A DNA stretch of 46,755 nucleotides from Saprospiraceae bacterium (GTDB lineage: Bacteria > Bacteroidota > Bacteroidia > Chitinophagales > Saprospiraceae): positions 1 to 46,755 of the forward strand of contig JALSGS010000044.1 in assembly GCA_026982695.1 (NCBI GenBank), given 5' to 3'. Of the stretch, positions 38,937 to 46,755 are shown one piece after another. How positions within the stretch are numbered: the first letter of the stretch is position 1; every line of letters starts with the position of its first letter. The notes below the pieces were generated by a model. The model was not told the origin of the DNA, did not search any database, and worked only from the letters and a program-made list of their open reading frames with translations. The translations under genes and the position numbers were made by a program.

Positions 38937-39662
38937 CTATCCCCTCCCTTTAAGTGCTACAGGCATCGGCTGCATCACAATTTCATTGCTTTCCCGAATA
39001 TCTTCCTCGCCCTGCTTGTACCGCGCATAGGCTGCCGCTCCGCGAGGATCATTGTCCTCTTTATACATAGTAGCCAATACACCATCAAGCACTACATCAA
39101 AATGACGCTGCAACACCCAATCAGTTACACGCGCTTGCGCGGCTAATTGCTCTTCTACTGTCAGGTTAGCAGAGCTGTAAGACCATACACCTGTGTCTGC
39201 GTTATACGTCGCAGGTGCCTGCGCCTCGTCAGGATAAAACACAAACGCCCGAGGGCGGGCAAGCCAAGCGTAAAACAAAACGTCCCCTTCACTGACACCT
39301 CCAAGTATAAGCGAGTTACCAGAAAGGTAATAAAAGTACCGAGGCGCATTGCCTGCCGTGATATCCGCAGGCGTTACACGCACAAACCGACCGTAATCGC
39401 GCCTTGCAATCTCAGGGGCTTGATGCGCCAAAACGTGTATACTGCCAAACAAAAACGCATCAAGCTGTATTCTGTACACGCCATCAACAGGCGCAGGCAC
39501 AACGAGCAACTCTTCAACTAAATCACGGGCAAATTGGCCAAGCCGATGGCATTTAGTGAGTCGGTTTCGTGCGAGCTGAACAGCGCCTGCTGTTTCAATC
39601 CCCATGCCAGAAGAAGAGCGCACAGCCTTTATAAGCGCTGAAAACGTATACGAGTCAGCCAT
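38937..39662 (-). CDS. Head-tail adaptor-like protein, 241 aa
   Basis: MADSYTFSALIKAVRSSSG start, a helical N-terminal domain, a mid beta part (FYYLSGNSLILGGVSEGDVLFYAWLARP), and a helical C-terminus ending with repeated acidic/basic residues (YKQGEEDIRESNEIV). Size, composition and position after capsid and small head genes fit the adaptor (gp11/T7 gp8-connected) proteins of short-tailed phages. Start ATG 39662 follows the upstream stop by one base. Confidence 0.55.
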   Translation of the reverse strand: MADSYTFSALIKAVRSSSGMGIETAGAVQLARNRLTKCHRLGQFARDLVEELLVVPAPVDGVYRIQLDAFLFGSIHVLAHQAPEIARRDYGRFVRVTPADITAGNAPRYFYYLSGNSLILGGVSEGDVLFYAWLARPRAFVFYPDEAQAPATYNADTGVWSYSSANLTVEEQLAAQARVTDWVLQRHFDVVLDGVLATMYKEDNDPRGAAAYARYKQGEEDIRESNEIVMQPMPVALKGRG

Positions 39663-39663
39663 G

Positions 39664-39936
39664 TTATTCGACTGCTTCCAGTTGGCCGTTTTCAACGCAC
39701 GAGTCAAGAAACACTATTTGCTTAGGATCAGTAGCGTGTACAGTGTTGCACACGAAGCTGATCAGCTTACGCTCGCCTGTTTTCTCATCAACAAGAAACA
39801 ACTTGCCTGTGTTAGCAAAGCGGGCTTTAAGGCGGTACTGCTTGTGTTGCATTTTTGCAGGGGCGCGTTCTGCTGTCGCTTTACGCTCTGCGTGTGCATC
39901 TTTGCTAGCGGGCGCGACAGGTTTGTTATCAGCCAT
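39664..39936 (-). CDS. Small head protein, 90 aa
   Basis: Not recognised. Ala/Lys-rich N-terminus (MADNKPVAPASKDAHAERKATAERAPAKMQ) and a compact beta-rich C-terminus (YRLKARFANTGKLFLVDEKTGERKLISFVCNTVHATDPKQ), a pattern seen in capsid decoration or head completion proteins. AGGAGTATTTAAA upstream? The visible site is GGAG seven bases before ATG 39936. Directly upstream of the adaptor-like gene. Confidence 0.65.
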   Translation of the reverse strand: MADNKPVAPASKDAHAERKATAERAPAKMQHKQYRLKARFANTGKLFLVDEKTGERKLISFVCNTVHATDPKQIVFLDSCVENGQLEAVE

Positions 39937-39950
39937 TTTAAATACTCCAA

Positions 39951-39970
39951 GCGCGTACAAAAGCACGCGC
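39951..39970 (-). other. Hairpin in the leader of the 90-aa gene
   Basis: GCGCGT (39951-39956) and ACGCGC (39965-39970) can pair over an 8-base loop, 15 bases upstream of the 90-aa gene start. No T run follows on the minus strand, so processing or stabilisation is more likely than termination. Confidence 0.4.
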
Positions 39971-40021
39971 AATCAATAGGTTAATGTGTAAGTCACTGCG
40001 TGTGTTGCTGAGCAATGCAGG

Positions 40022-40240
40022 TTAACTCGCTTGGATAGCGATGTTCAACTCTTCAAGCTCAACAGCCCAAGCCTCCGCTGTACCTGCGGGCATTTCTTGC
40101 AAGTAAGGAAAGCGGTCGCGTGTCTCTTGGCGCAACAGGCTAATGTAATTGCCAAAAGCAACTTGCAGCTCAGCCTTTTGAGCTACAGTGTATACCTGCG
40201 CTATGGGAGCCTCGATAAATGGGGCAGATTCAACAGCCAT
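40022..40240 (-). CDS. Small head-associated protein, 72 aa
   Basis: Not recognised. MAVESAPFIEAPIAQVYTV start and a helical rest (AQKAELQVAFGNYISLLRQETRDRFPYLQEM... WAVELEELNIAIQ). Follows the capsid gene closely. ACGAGGTAC precedes ATG 40240. Possibly a head completion or decoration protein. Confidence 0.65.
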   Translation of the reverse strand: MAVESAPFIEAPIAQVYTVAQKAELQVAFGNYISLLRQETRDRFPYLQEMPAGTAEAWAVELEELNIAIQAS

Positions 40241-40272
40241 AAGATGTACCTCGTATGTTTGCCAGCAGCAGG

Positions 40273-41457
40273 TTAAACAGCAGCCAGGTTTAGGTTAGAA
40301 AACGTACCGTGCGCTGACTCACAAGCAAGCGTGATACATGTTTTAGACGTGATGTTGCCATGCACGCTGTCTTTCCCGTTGTTGGTTCCGCGTTTAATGT
40401 ACTCGTCCAACTCACCATCACGGTTGATGTGCAGCGTAAGCGCGGCAGGGTTGAATACAAGCAAGCTGTTTGCGTATCGTGGGGACGATACAAACATTTG
40501 ATGCTCAATAAGTTTGATAGTCGGTCCGATAGCAGGACGCAGCTCAGTTATGCTCCAACCAAAGCCTGTTTCGTACTTGTTAAGCGTGTACTCCCCTTCT
40601 AGCTTTGCCATGCGCGATGCCCAGCGCTTCGGACCACGCCCACAGAAAGCTATGTACTCCTGCGGCGCGTCCTTAATTGGGCGTTCGCTTATCGCTTCTG
40701 CAAACAGACCGAAGTCGTCCCACGTTGTACCGCCAGCCGCGCCAATAAAACGGTTTGTCTTTATTGAAGCATCAAGCCCATCAGACAGCGCAAGTTTGTT
40801 ACCGTCTTTACGGAGCATGTCGCTTCGGCTGAACAGGTATTGCCGCTCCAGATCACGCTCATGGTTGCCTGCGGCTTCGCGCTTGCTTGTGGCAACTAAG
40901 TCGCCTGTTTCGTTTCGCTCATCACTAAGCTGATCGCGAGAGGTTTCCCATGCGCTACGCACTGTTTGCATGTTTTGGTACAGCTGCTTACCTACCTTTT
41001 TCAAAGCGGTGGGTCGTTCAGATGCTTCTTCATACGCGCAAGTTACGCGTTGCAGTGTAAGCGGATTGACTGAACCATCGATAGCTACGATGGTGGTCTT
41101 GCTAACACCTCGATGGACAGTGACTTCGTTTGTAGTGAAATTTGTCTCCAACACGAACATAAACTCCCCTGTTACAGGGTTTTCAATTAACGAGTTTGGA
41201 AGCATCTCGGACGCATCATCAAAAAAGAGCTGCGTACCTGTGCCCGCGTTATTTGTTACAGCGGCCAGCCCAAGCAGGTATTCATCCTCATACCATTTAA
41301 CTTGAGACACTTTGACACGATCTACCTTGACACCGGAAAGCATGGCAAGCAATGGGGCGCTGCCTGATACACCTTGAGCAAACGAGCGGTATGCAATGGT
41401 GTTCTTGTTTGTTTCCTGCGCGTTGAAGTTACTTGTAAATAGACCTGGGATGGCCAT
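40273..41457 (-). CDS. Major capsid protein, SU10 family-like (HK97 fold), 394 aa
   Basis: Forms the head shell. The N-terminal SRVxxxTSNFNAQE-type region, SGVKVDRVKVSQVKWYEDEYL, and the helical spine ERPTALKKVGKQLYQNMQTVRSAWETS match the SU10 (DUF5309) capsid family, as do SGLDASIKTNRFIGA-like and FGWSITELRPAIGPTIKLIEHQMF strands in the C-terminal half. ATG 41457 is preceded by AAAGG at 8 bases; a GTG at 41466 is also in frame. The 99-base leader contains an inverted repeat and one iteron (41522-41532). Confidence 0.85.
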   Translation of the reverse strand: MAIPGLFTSNFNAQETNKNTIAYRSFAQGVSGSAPLLAMLSGVKVDRVKVSQVKWYEDEYLLGLAAVTNNAGTGTQLFFDDASEMLPNSLIENPVTGEFMFVLETNFTTNEVTVHRGVSKTTIVAIDGSVNPLTLQRVTCAYEEASERPTALKKVGKQLYQNMQTVRSAWETSRDQLSDERNETGDLVATSKREAAGNHERDLERQYLFSRSDMLRKDGNKLALSDGLDASIKTNRFIGAAGGTTWDDFGLFAEAISERPIKDAPQEYIAFCGRGPKRWASRMAKLEGEYTLNKYETGFGWSITELRPAIGPTIKLIEHQMFVSSPRYANSLLVFNPAALTLHINRDGELDEYIKRGTNNGKDSVHGNITSKTCITLACESAHGTFSNLNLAAV

Positions 41458-41482
41458 ATGAGTCACCTTTATTTTGTTGTTT

Positions 41483-41542
41483 CGTACCCTAATTTTAAAA
41501 CAAAAAAAGCTTTATTTTCGCGTGTGATTAAAATAGGGTACG
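41483..41542 (-). promoter_or_regulatory. Inverted repeat and 11-mer operator in the capsid gene leader
   Basis: CGTACCCTA (41483-41491) and its complement TAGGGTACG (41534-41542) flank the leader; TTTTAA blocks next to both extend the symmetry. Within lies GTGTGATTAAA (41522-41532), identical to the iterons of the control region 39 kb away. It lies between scaffold and capsid genes, so it may give independent regulation, hairpin-stabilised mRNA or partial termination. The loop is large (about 30 bases), so a simple terminator is unlikely. Confidence 0.6.
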
Positions 41543-41556
41543 CCGTATCTTGCGCG

Positions 41557-42234
41557 TTACTGTGGAGCCGCTGGAGATGGCTCTACTGCGTCTCCTTCTG
41601 GTGCGGTTTCGCCTGTGTCTGCTGCTGCAACAGGAGCAGGTGCCCAAAACTCATCAAGCGCCTGTTCCCTTTGCACAAAGCGCTCATGCGCTTCATCTTC
41701 TTCCTTCTGCTTCTGTACCTCGGGGTTAAGCGCGGAAGAGGCTGGGATAAACTGCTGTAAACCTGCTTGTACACTGTCCACAGCTGTTTTCAAATCAGCC
41801 GCGCCGCCTTCTAACTTGCTTTGCAGCATAGCACCTACAAACTCACGATTGGTAGGCGTGTCTTCGTAGCCAACCTCAGCAACAAGCGCAGACAGTAGTT
41901 CATCCGTTTGCGCCTGCAACTTGCTTTCATGGTCTGTCTGTTGCTGTTGCTTCTTGTACGTGTCTTTGTAAAGCGTGTCGGAGTCGACAACAGCGGCTTC
42001 GTGTGCGCGTGTTCCTACCAAGTTTAGCGCTTTGTGTAGCACGTCCTCATCACCGGCTTCAAGCGCTTTAAGTAGCGTGCCTACCTCGGATTTTGAGATG
42101 AATTCAGCCTGCTGCGGGGCTTGCGGCTGCTGTTGTGCAGGCACAGGTGGCTGTGTCTGCGCAGGCGGCGGATTCACGGGTTGCGCGGGTTGAGCAGCGA
42201 ATCGACCTAATAAGTTGGCTAGATGTGTTGGCAT
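41557..42234 (-). CDS. Scaffolding-like protein, 225 aa
   Basis: Pro/Gln-rich N-terminus (PPPAQTQPPVPAQQQPQAPQQ), a charged helical middle (QQQTDHESKLQAQTDELLSALVAEV... LKTAVDSVQAGLQQF) and an acidic Pro/Ala/Glu C-terminus. Position between portal and capsid gene plus composition define a capsid scaffold. No protease motif is visible. AGGAGA precedes ATG 42234. Confidence 0.8.
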   Translation of the reverse strand: MPTHLANLLGRFAAQPAQPVNPPPAQTQPPVPAQQQPQAPQQAEFISKSEVGTLLKALEAGDEDVLHKALNLVGTRAHEAAVVDSDTLYKDTYKKQQQQTDHESKLQAQTDELLSALVAEVGYEDTPTNREFVGAMLQSKLEGGAADLKTAVDSVQAGLQQFIPASSALNPEVQKQKEEDEAHERFVQREQALDEFWAPAPVAAADTGETAPEGDAVEPSPAAPQ

Positions 42235-42278
42235 TTGTATCTCCTAGTTGTTGTGTTTATGTGTTTGTGGGTTCGCTT

Positions 42279-42289
42279 GCCTGCGGCGC
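42279..42289 (-). repeat. Dispersed GCGCCGCAGGC element, intergenic copy
   Basis: Reverse-complement copy in the 64-base gap between portal stop and scaffold start. Being non-coding, it shows that the element spreads as DNA and is not kept for the APQA peptide. Flanking bases AGCGCGTGC and AAGCGA match the copies at 4267 and 15119. Confidence 0.85.
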
Positions 42290-42298
42290 ACGCGCTGC

Positions 42299-44242
42299 TT
42301 ACGCGGGCGCTTGCTGTCCTTGTGTGGGTTGCCCTTCTGCTGGTTGCCCATCCGCTTGCGGCTGACCCTCCTGCTGCACGGGCGGCGCACGCCTGAACTT
42401 AGTCAAATCAGCTGTCTCACCAGCAACAGAGGTGTAATAGTCTGCAAGCGCAAGCAGATCAACCTCTTCATTCCCCTGCGATGACTGTATCACCATGCCA
42501 AGCACATCACGCAGCAACTCAACGGTAGCCAAGCGGTCAAGCCCTTTAAGCCCAGTACCTATGGCCAAGTCGCCTTTGAAGGAAAGCAAATCACTGCGCG
42601 TTATCTGCACAAACTCACCTCCAGCCTCTGCGCCTTCTTTGCGCCCAACGGTTGTATCTTCCGCAACAGCGACTTCCATATCCTGCTGATACATGAGAAC
42701 GTTATACATCTGCATTTCAAGCAAAGGAGACAAGCCTTGCGTGTGTACGATGCGCAGGATGTTGAGCAGTGTTTGGCTGCTGGCAGCAACAACGGCGGCA
42801 GCTTGAAAACGGGTTGCACGATCAAGCCCAGCTACACGCGCCGCTGTAGCAGTTGGAAGCACCTGTTGCATTTGCTCGTTGATCATAGCAAGTTGCTGCA
42901 TTGTTTGCGATGTATCAGGCGCGTCGTTGATGAACTTCAAATCCTGCCCGTTAAGGTTGGGTGATGTGTTTGCCTCGGGAGCGAAGGGAATGCGTGCAGC
43001 TAACGGGGACACACCACCAAGCTCAGGGAAAAGCTTTTTGTTGTAGAACAGCACCCCGTACAACGAGCGTATACCAGCATCAACGTCTAAGTTGACTTTG
43101 TGCGTAGCCGCATCTTGGAAAGGGAGCAGCTTTAAACCGTAGCTTTTCCCGTGTGATGGCGTGGATACAGCTACAGGCAACATACCGTGCGGGTTTGCCA
43201 TCTTTGTAAAGCGCTTTGCGCCTCCGTTGATGAACACCAGCTCCCACAGCACAAGTTCTGTGTTTGTCTCATTCGGCCAGAAAACAAACAGAGTTAGCTT
43301 GTTGCATTGCTTGGTGTGTTGCTTGCCGTCTTGATTTGGTGCCCAGTACTCATCTAGCGCCTTATCTCGCTCGCTTTTCGCGTCTCCCGGCTCGACAGCC
43401 ACACCGTCAAGAAATGTTTCCTCGTATCCCAGGTTAAACGCACTTGCCTTTTCAGCCTCATGCGGGGTTGTTTGCTTTGCCTGCCCCTTTGCTGTTGCAG
43501 CCATGTTTAACCGCTGCTCTGCAAACATAGACGTGCGCTCCACTACGCCGAAATACTGCCCCTGCTTTGGAAGGTCTGTAAGCTTGCAGCGCGTATCACA
43601 GATAAAGTTAGCCGGATTGATTGCAAGCAGGTTATTCCCCTCAGCAACCACAGCTGTCTTTTGCTTCACAGATGCACCTACAGGGTTGTCTTCATCCCGC
43701 TCAAGCACGGAGCCAGTAACCTTGTCCCAACGCGTGGACATGATAAACATGTTATACCGCAGCCCGCTGTAAAGCGCGTATTGAATGGCCGAGTAATGCC
43801 CAAACGTAACTGCACCTGTGTTCATTGCAGCAGCCATTTGTGACGCTGAAGCCTGTCTATCGGGCGCATCAACAGCTTGATAAAGCCTGTTCTGCTCCCC
43901 CAACACACCCATGCACGCGCTTACAGCCTCGGTGAACTGAGCTGTTATCAAGCATAACTTGCGTGGGATAGGCATTGGAGGCAAGCCAGCTTCTGTGTCA
44001 GCCTCCATATCTTGCTGCTCCTGCGTTAGTAGCAGATCACCGTCAAGCCGCAAATCAACGCTGTTCACAAAGTCAAGCAGCTCTTTCCTGTAATTCAGTC
44101 CAGGCTGGATAAGCTCGATCAAGTCTGTAAGGAACTCAGTGGAGTCTGTAGCAGGCTGGATGAACCCGCCTGCCTTCCCTTGCCTGCGGCGCACGGCCTG
44201 CGGCGCATCTGTGCTTGCCTTCTTACCTGCTTTACGCGCCAT
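42299..44242 (-). CDS. Portal protein, 647 aa
   Basis: Dodecameric head vertex through which DNA is packaged. Large size with features of podovirus portals: N-terminal helical clip (LIELIQPGLNYRKELLDFVNSV), MPIPRKLCLITAQFTEAVSACMGV, a long wing/stem region, TTAARVAGLDRATRFQAAAVVAASS and a C-terminal Gln/Pro-rich tail. Position between large terminase and scaffold confirms the assignment. Start ATG 44242 (MARKAGKKAS) has AAGGGG and follows the terminase stop by two bases. The N-terminal APQAVRRRQGK comes from a pair of dispersed repeats (44182-44206). Confidence 0.85.
   Translation of the reverse strand: MARKAGKKASTDAPQAVRRRQGKAGGFIQPATDSTEFLTDLIELIQPGLNYRKELLDFVNSVDLRLDGDLLLTQEQQDMEADTEAGLPPMPIPRKLCLITAQFTEAVSACMGVLGEQNRLYQAVDAPDRQASASQMAAAMNTGAVTFGHYSAIQYALYSGLRYNMFIMSTRWDKVTGSVLERDEDNPVGASVKQKTAVVAEGNNLLAINPANFICDTRCKLTDLPKQGQYFGVVERTSMFAEQRLNMAATAKGQAKQTTPHEAEKASAFNLGYEETFLDGVAVEPGDAKSERDKALDEYWAPNQDGKQHTKQCNKLTLFVFWPNETNTELVLWELVFINGGAKRFTKMANPHGMLPVAVSTPSHGKSYGLKLLPFQDAATHKVNLDVDAGIRSLYGVLFYNKKLFPELGGVSPLAARIPFAPEANTSPNLNGQDLKFINDAPDTSQTMQQLAMINEQMQQVLPTATAARVAGLDRATRFQAAAVVAASSQTLLNILRIVHTQGLSPLLEMQMYNVLMYQQDMEVAVAEDTTVGRKEGAEAGGEFVQITRSDLLSFKGDLAIGTGLKGLDRLATVELLRDVLGMVIQSSQGNEEVDLLALADYYTSVAGETADLTKFRRAPPVQQEGQPQADGQPAEGQPTQGQQAPA
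44182..44206 (-). repeat. Dispersed GCGCCGCAGGC element, tandem pair in the portal N-terminus
   Basis: Copies at 44182-44192 and 44196-44206 on the minus strand, spaced by CGT in the same way as the pairs at 6146 and 8259. The pair is read in a different frame (DAPQAVRRRQGK), so the DNA, not the peptide, is what is conserved. Confidence 0.85.
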
Positions 44243-44244
44243 GC

Positions 44245-45903
44245 TTAACCCCTTCGTTTCATTAATTGATGCGTTGACTGGCATTGCTGCCATTGCGCCT
44301 GATGCGAGCCGTTTACCTTATTCGCGCAGTCTATAACCACACCAAGCTTCTCACGAACCACGTCTGCGCTGTAGCTGCACGCATCAAGCAAGTCGCGTTT
44401 CATGTCCTTGCTTTCCTTTGAGAACTTAAGCATCATCTGCGTGAGCTTGAACTCACCTGCAACCAGACAAAACAAACCGTCTTTAACAAGCGTCAACCAT
44501 GTGTTTATCCTGTGGTTCTTCCGCCTGTTAGCTGGCTTGACAGGGAAGAACTCCGCCTCTGGCCATCCGCGCTGAACTGCAAGATAAGGGTAAAACTGCA
44601 AAGCAGCCTCTTGATAGGCCACCTGCTCAATGAAAACGCACTGCACACCCCACCGCTTTGCATACAACTCAATGCTATCGTACAGCTCAAAAATCGTCTG
44701 CCCCTGTTTGTTAAACGTATCACGCACGACCCACACACCTTCATCAGCGTGCAGGTCTTCATAAGCCCATTCAGCGCCTATTGCTGACATCTCTGCCAGC
44801 TTGTTCTCATCGTGAGGCTGCCAAAGCACTACAGCAATCGCAGCCTCATCCGCTGTATCGTTTGAGCTGATTGCCAAGTCAACAATAAGGAAGCCAAGCG
44901 CAGGCTGGGAAGCAGGCTCAAGGTAAAGCACGCGCTTTATATCCTCTTCCTGTAACACAGCTCCCGCAGGCAGAGGCACGTTCATCATCTCTTGAAACCA
45001 AACGTACAGCATACTAGCGCGTGCAGCGTCTTCGTACTCAAGCGCTATGCGGTCAATAGGCATGTACTCAGGCCAAAGCGCCTCCCCGTTTTCTTTGATG
45101 CACCCGTAATGGTATGAATCCCAGCTTGGGTGATCCAGCAGCTCTTGCAGAATAACATCAGGGGCAACCAAGTTAGCAAGGTACAGCAATGGGGAATCGC
45201 GCTTCATCGCTTTTTTGAACGTCGCCCAAAACCAAAGGCGTTTTGCCTTGCGCGTGTCAGGCGAGTCCTCCCGCTGATCCAAGTCATCAATAACAGCTAT
45301 ATCAGGTCGCAACTGGTCAACCAAGTTGCCGCGTGACAGCGAGCTTTTATAGCTTATCGCTTGGTATATTACAGTTTTACCTGAGTGCGGGAAGAAGATG
45401 CGGTAAACACCGTCACCTGCACGCGCTGTAAGAAACACAGGCGCACCAAAGGCCGCAACCCAGTTGTCCGACTTATACAACGCGACCACAGAAGCAACGG
45501 ATAGCGCTGCACTTGTCATGGTATCACGCACATACACCCCGTAACTTGCTTCTGTAAACACCAGCCGCAATGCAAGCGCGATCTGCGCCATAGTTGTTTT
45601 AGTGTAATCGCGTGGGATGGCAAGCGCTGTTTGATCTTGGTTGTGCAGCAGGACAGGGAACACGTCACGCTGAAACGAACCTACGCCGCGATCCATCTTA
45701 CGCCCAAGGAAAAAGCGCAGCGCAAACTCAGTGTCGTTCATTAACTTGTATGGGATGTCGCCTTTATGCACAACTGTGTTGCGCGTCATGTCCCCTGCCT
45801 GTGTCAAAGGAAGGGCGCGGTGGTCGACTGACTCGCCTATGCCTGCTTGTGTTTTGCTGGGCTGCCTTTGCTCACTTGCCTGCTTTGCCTGCGGCGCACT
45901 CAC
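44245..45903 (-). CDS. terL: Terminase large subunit, 552 aa
   Basis: Packaging motor and nuclease. ATPase: Walker A PRDYTKTT (residues 97-104) and Walker B IAVIDDLDQRED (D206/D207). Nuclease domain: VDLAISSND (D342), VFIEQVAYQE (E426) and LLDACSYSA (D507). The first ten residues (SAPQAKQASE) derive from the dispersed repeat (45887-45897), so the conserved protein begins after about residue 25. GTG start at 45903 overlaps the small subunit stop (GTGA). Length is normal for the T7/SPO1-like TerL range. Confidence 0.93.
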   Translation of the reverse strand: MSAPQAKQASEQRQPSKTQAGIGESVDHRALPLTQAGDMTRNTVVHKGDIPYKLMNDTEFALRFFLGRKMDRGVGSFQRDVFPVLLHNQDQTALAIPRDYTKTTMAQIALALRLVFTEASYGVYVRDTMTSAALSVASVVALYKSDNWVAAFGAPVFLTARAGDGVYRIFFPHSGKTVIYQAISYKSSLSRGNLVDQLRPDIAVIDDLDQREDSPDTRKAKRLWFWATFKKAMKRDSPLLYLANLVAPDVILQELLDHPSWDSYHYGCIKENGEALWPEYMPIDRIALEYEDAARASMLYVWFQEMMNVPLPAGAVLQEEDIKRVLYLEPASQPALGFLIVDLAISSNDTADEAAIAVVLWQPHDENKLAEMSAIGAEWAYEDLHADEGVWVVRDTFNKQGQTIFELYDSIELYAKRWGVQCVFIEQVAYQEAALQFYPYLAVQRGWPEAEFFPVKPANRRKNHRINTWLTLVKDGLFCLVAGEFKLTQMMLKFSKESKDMKRDLLDACSYSADVVREKLGVVIDCANKVNGSHQAQWQQCQSTHQLMKRRG

Positions 45904-46628
45904 TTATACATACTCGCCTTAGTCGTTGCAGCAGGAAACATGTCTTCAACAGTCTCCTTACTAGCAACTGAAACAGTCTTGACACCAACACGCTCACGCA
46001 CCTCCGGCTCCTTAACCTGCCCACCAAGCTGCAAGTTAACATAGCTGTTACTCTGCAAGTTAACCTGCACACCCTGCCCTGCGCCAGCACCAATCCCAAC
46101 ACCAGCCCCTTGGCCGTTTCGTTGTGCATCAAGCGCTAACTTACCCATGCTTACCAAGTCTTTAACAGGCGTGTCAGCATCAACAGAGTCAAGCATCCGC
46201 GTGAGCGCTACCTCCTCAAGCCCGCTCCACCCCTTTGAAAGCATCTTGGCACGCTCAACCCTGTGAAACTCAAGCGTGTTAAGCTGCTGTGCAACCAAAT
46301 CGCACTCACACAGCTCTTGCGCCTCCTGTACATCAATCCCGAACTTGGATGCAATCGCACCAACTGAATGCCCATCTAATATAAAAGAGGCCACTTGACC
46401 GGCAATGGACGTGAGGCGCGATGCAGGAGTAACATCAGTATGCGCTTCGTGTTCAATGCTGGCGGTTTCCCTACAGGCAGGTGAGGGCGGCTCGCCTGTA
46501 TAAGTGGCCTCGTTTATGTTAGCTGGTATGCTTGTTTGTGCTGCTGTGTCTGCTGTGTCTGCTGCTTCGCCGTTTGCCTTGGCTGGCTGGTTTGGCTGGG
46601 CTGCAACTGGATCAACTTCATGCGACAT
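45900..46628 (-). CDS. terS: Terminase small subunit, 242 aa
   Basis: DNA-recognition part of the packaging enzyme. Low-complexity N-terminus (about 70 residues of Ala/Thr/Glu/Pro), then a helix-turn-helix-like region (SIAGQVASFILDGHSVGAIASKFGIDVQEAQELCE), a helical oligomerisation region (FHRVERAKMLSKGWSGLEEVALTRMLDSV) and a Gly/Gln-rich C-terminal strand (GVQVNLQSNSYVNLQLGG), which in TerS proteins lines the channel. ATG 46628 has GGAGG six bases upstream. It overlaps the large subunit by four bases. Its first four codons are duplicated at the left end of the window (1-12) by the circle overlap. Confidence 0.88.
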   Translation of the reverse strand: MSHEVDPVAAQPNQPAKANGEAADTADTAAQTSIPANINEATYTGEPPSPACRETASIEHEAHTDVTPASRLTSIAGQVASFILDGHSVGAIASKFGIDVQEAQELCECDLVAQQLNTLEFHRVERAKMLSKGWSGLEEVALTRMLDSVDADTPVKDLVSMGKLALDAQRNGQGAGVGIGAGAGQGVQVNLQSNSYVNLQLGGQVKEPEVRERVGVKTVSVASKETVEDMFPAATTKASMYK

Positions 46629-46755
46629 GCAACCTCCGTTTAACGTGTAAGTTAGGCGTTTATGTAAAATATCGATTTGTGGGCGTGGGAAGCATTTATA
46701 CACCCCAGGGGGTGTTTATCAAATTGGGGGAACCCCCCCCCCTTATGCTACGCCG
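46617..46755. repeat. Direct terminal repeat, right copy
   Basis: Second copy of bases 1-140, with 10 instead of 11 C in the homopolymer run (about 46733-46742). See the left copy; together they indicate circularity. Confidence 0.9.

Noticed and set aside
1-46755. tRNA genes, integrase, repressor or transposase
   Set aside because: No TTCGA-containing cloverleaf and no tyrosine or serine recombinase, Cro/CI-like or DDE motif was recognised by reading; a tRNAscan and profile search would be needed to be certain.

Overview
The window is a complete or near-complete genome of a tailed double-stranded DNA bacteriophage, very probably a short-tailed (podovirus-like) virus of a bacterium. The first 140 bases recur as the last 139, so the sequence closes into a circle of about 46.6 kb; the two copies differ only in the length of a C run (11 versus 10). 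Evidence for a phage: small and large terminase subunits, portal, scaffold-like protein, SU10-type major capsid protein, an adaptor-like protein, very large internal (ejection) proteins, spike-like beta-structured tail proteins and an M15-type peptidase. No tape-measure protein, major tail tube protein, integrase, repressor, phage RNA polymerase or tRNA gene was recognised, so a virulent, short-tailed phage that uses the host RNA polymerase fits best. The host cannot be named from the sequence; strong Shine-Dalgarno sequences and sigma70-like promoters indicate a bacterium using the standard code.

Layout. A 968-base gene-free control region (1306-2273) separates two divergent transcription units. 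It holds a large gapless dyad (1539-2094, centre 1816/1817) built from copies of the 11-mer TTTAATCACAC, two short simple repeats, and one candidate promoter per direction. Rightwards (2274-19238) lie the early and replication genes: two paralogous Ala-x-x repeat proteins (the second broken at an A8 run), a coiled-coil protein, a RecD/Dda-like helicase, a 26-residue membrane peptide, a PD-(D/E)XK nuclease, four tandem paralogous helical proteins, a Sak4/RecA-like ATPase, a probable ssDNA-binding protein, a family A DNA polymerase, a DUF3987-like ATPase, a small membrane protein, an ATP-dependent DNA ligase and several unknowns. Two hairpin terminators (4145-4170 and 12215-12245) split this unit into three blocks.

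Leftwards from the control region lie a 358-residue unknown protein and then, across the circle junction, the late genes on the minus strand: small terminase, large terminase, portal, scaffold, capsid, small head proteins, adaptor, a small protein plus M15 peptidase (probable lysis), a solitary cytosine-methyltransferase-like enzyme, small proteins, a string of tail/spike proteins including a candidate glycoside hydrolase, and three internal virion proteins ending with one of 1620 residues. The two units meet head-on at 19235-19238, where their stop codons share one CTAG.

How it works together (inference): helicase, DUF3987-like ATPase, polymerase, ligase, nuclease, Sak4-like ATPase and ssDNA-binding protein form a self-contained replication and recombination module. 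The 11-mer array probably serves as replication origin, as operator for both promoters, or as both; a further 11-mer in the capsid-gene leader points to a phage-encoded or host regulator that also acts on late genes. The features most likely to be new are the dyad control region, the Ala-x-x/CxxC paralogs, the tandem family of four helical proteins, and a GC-rich 11-mer (GCGCCGCAGGC) scattered at gene edges.
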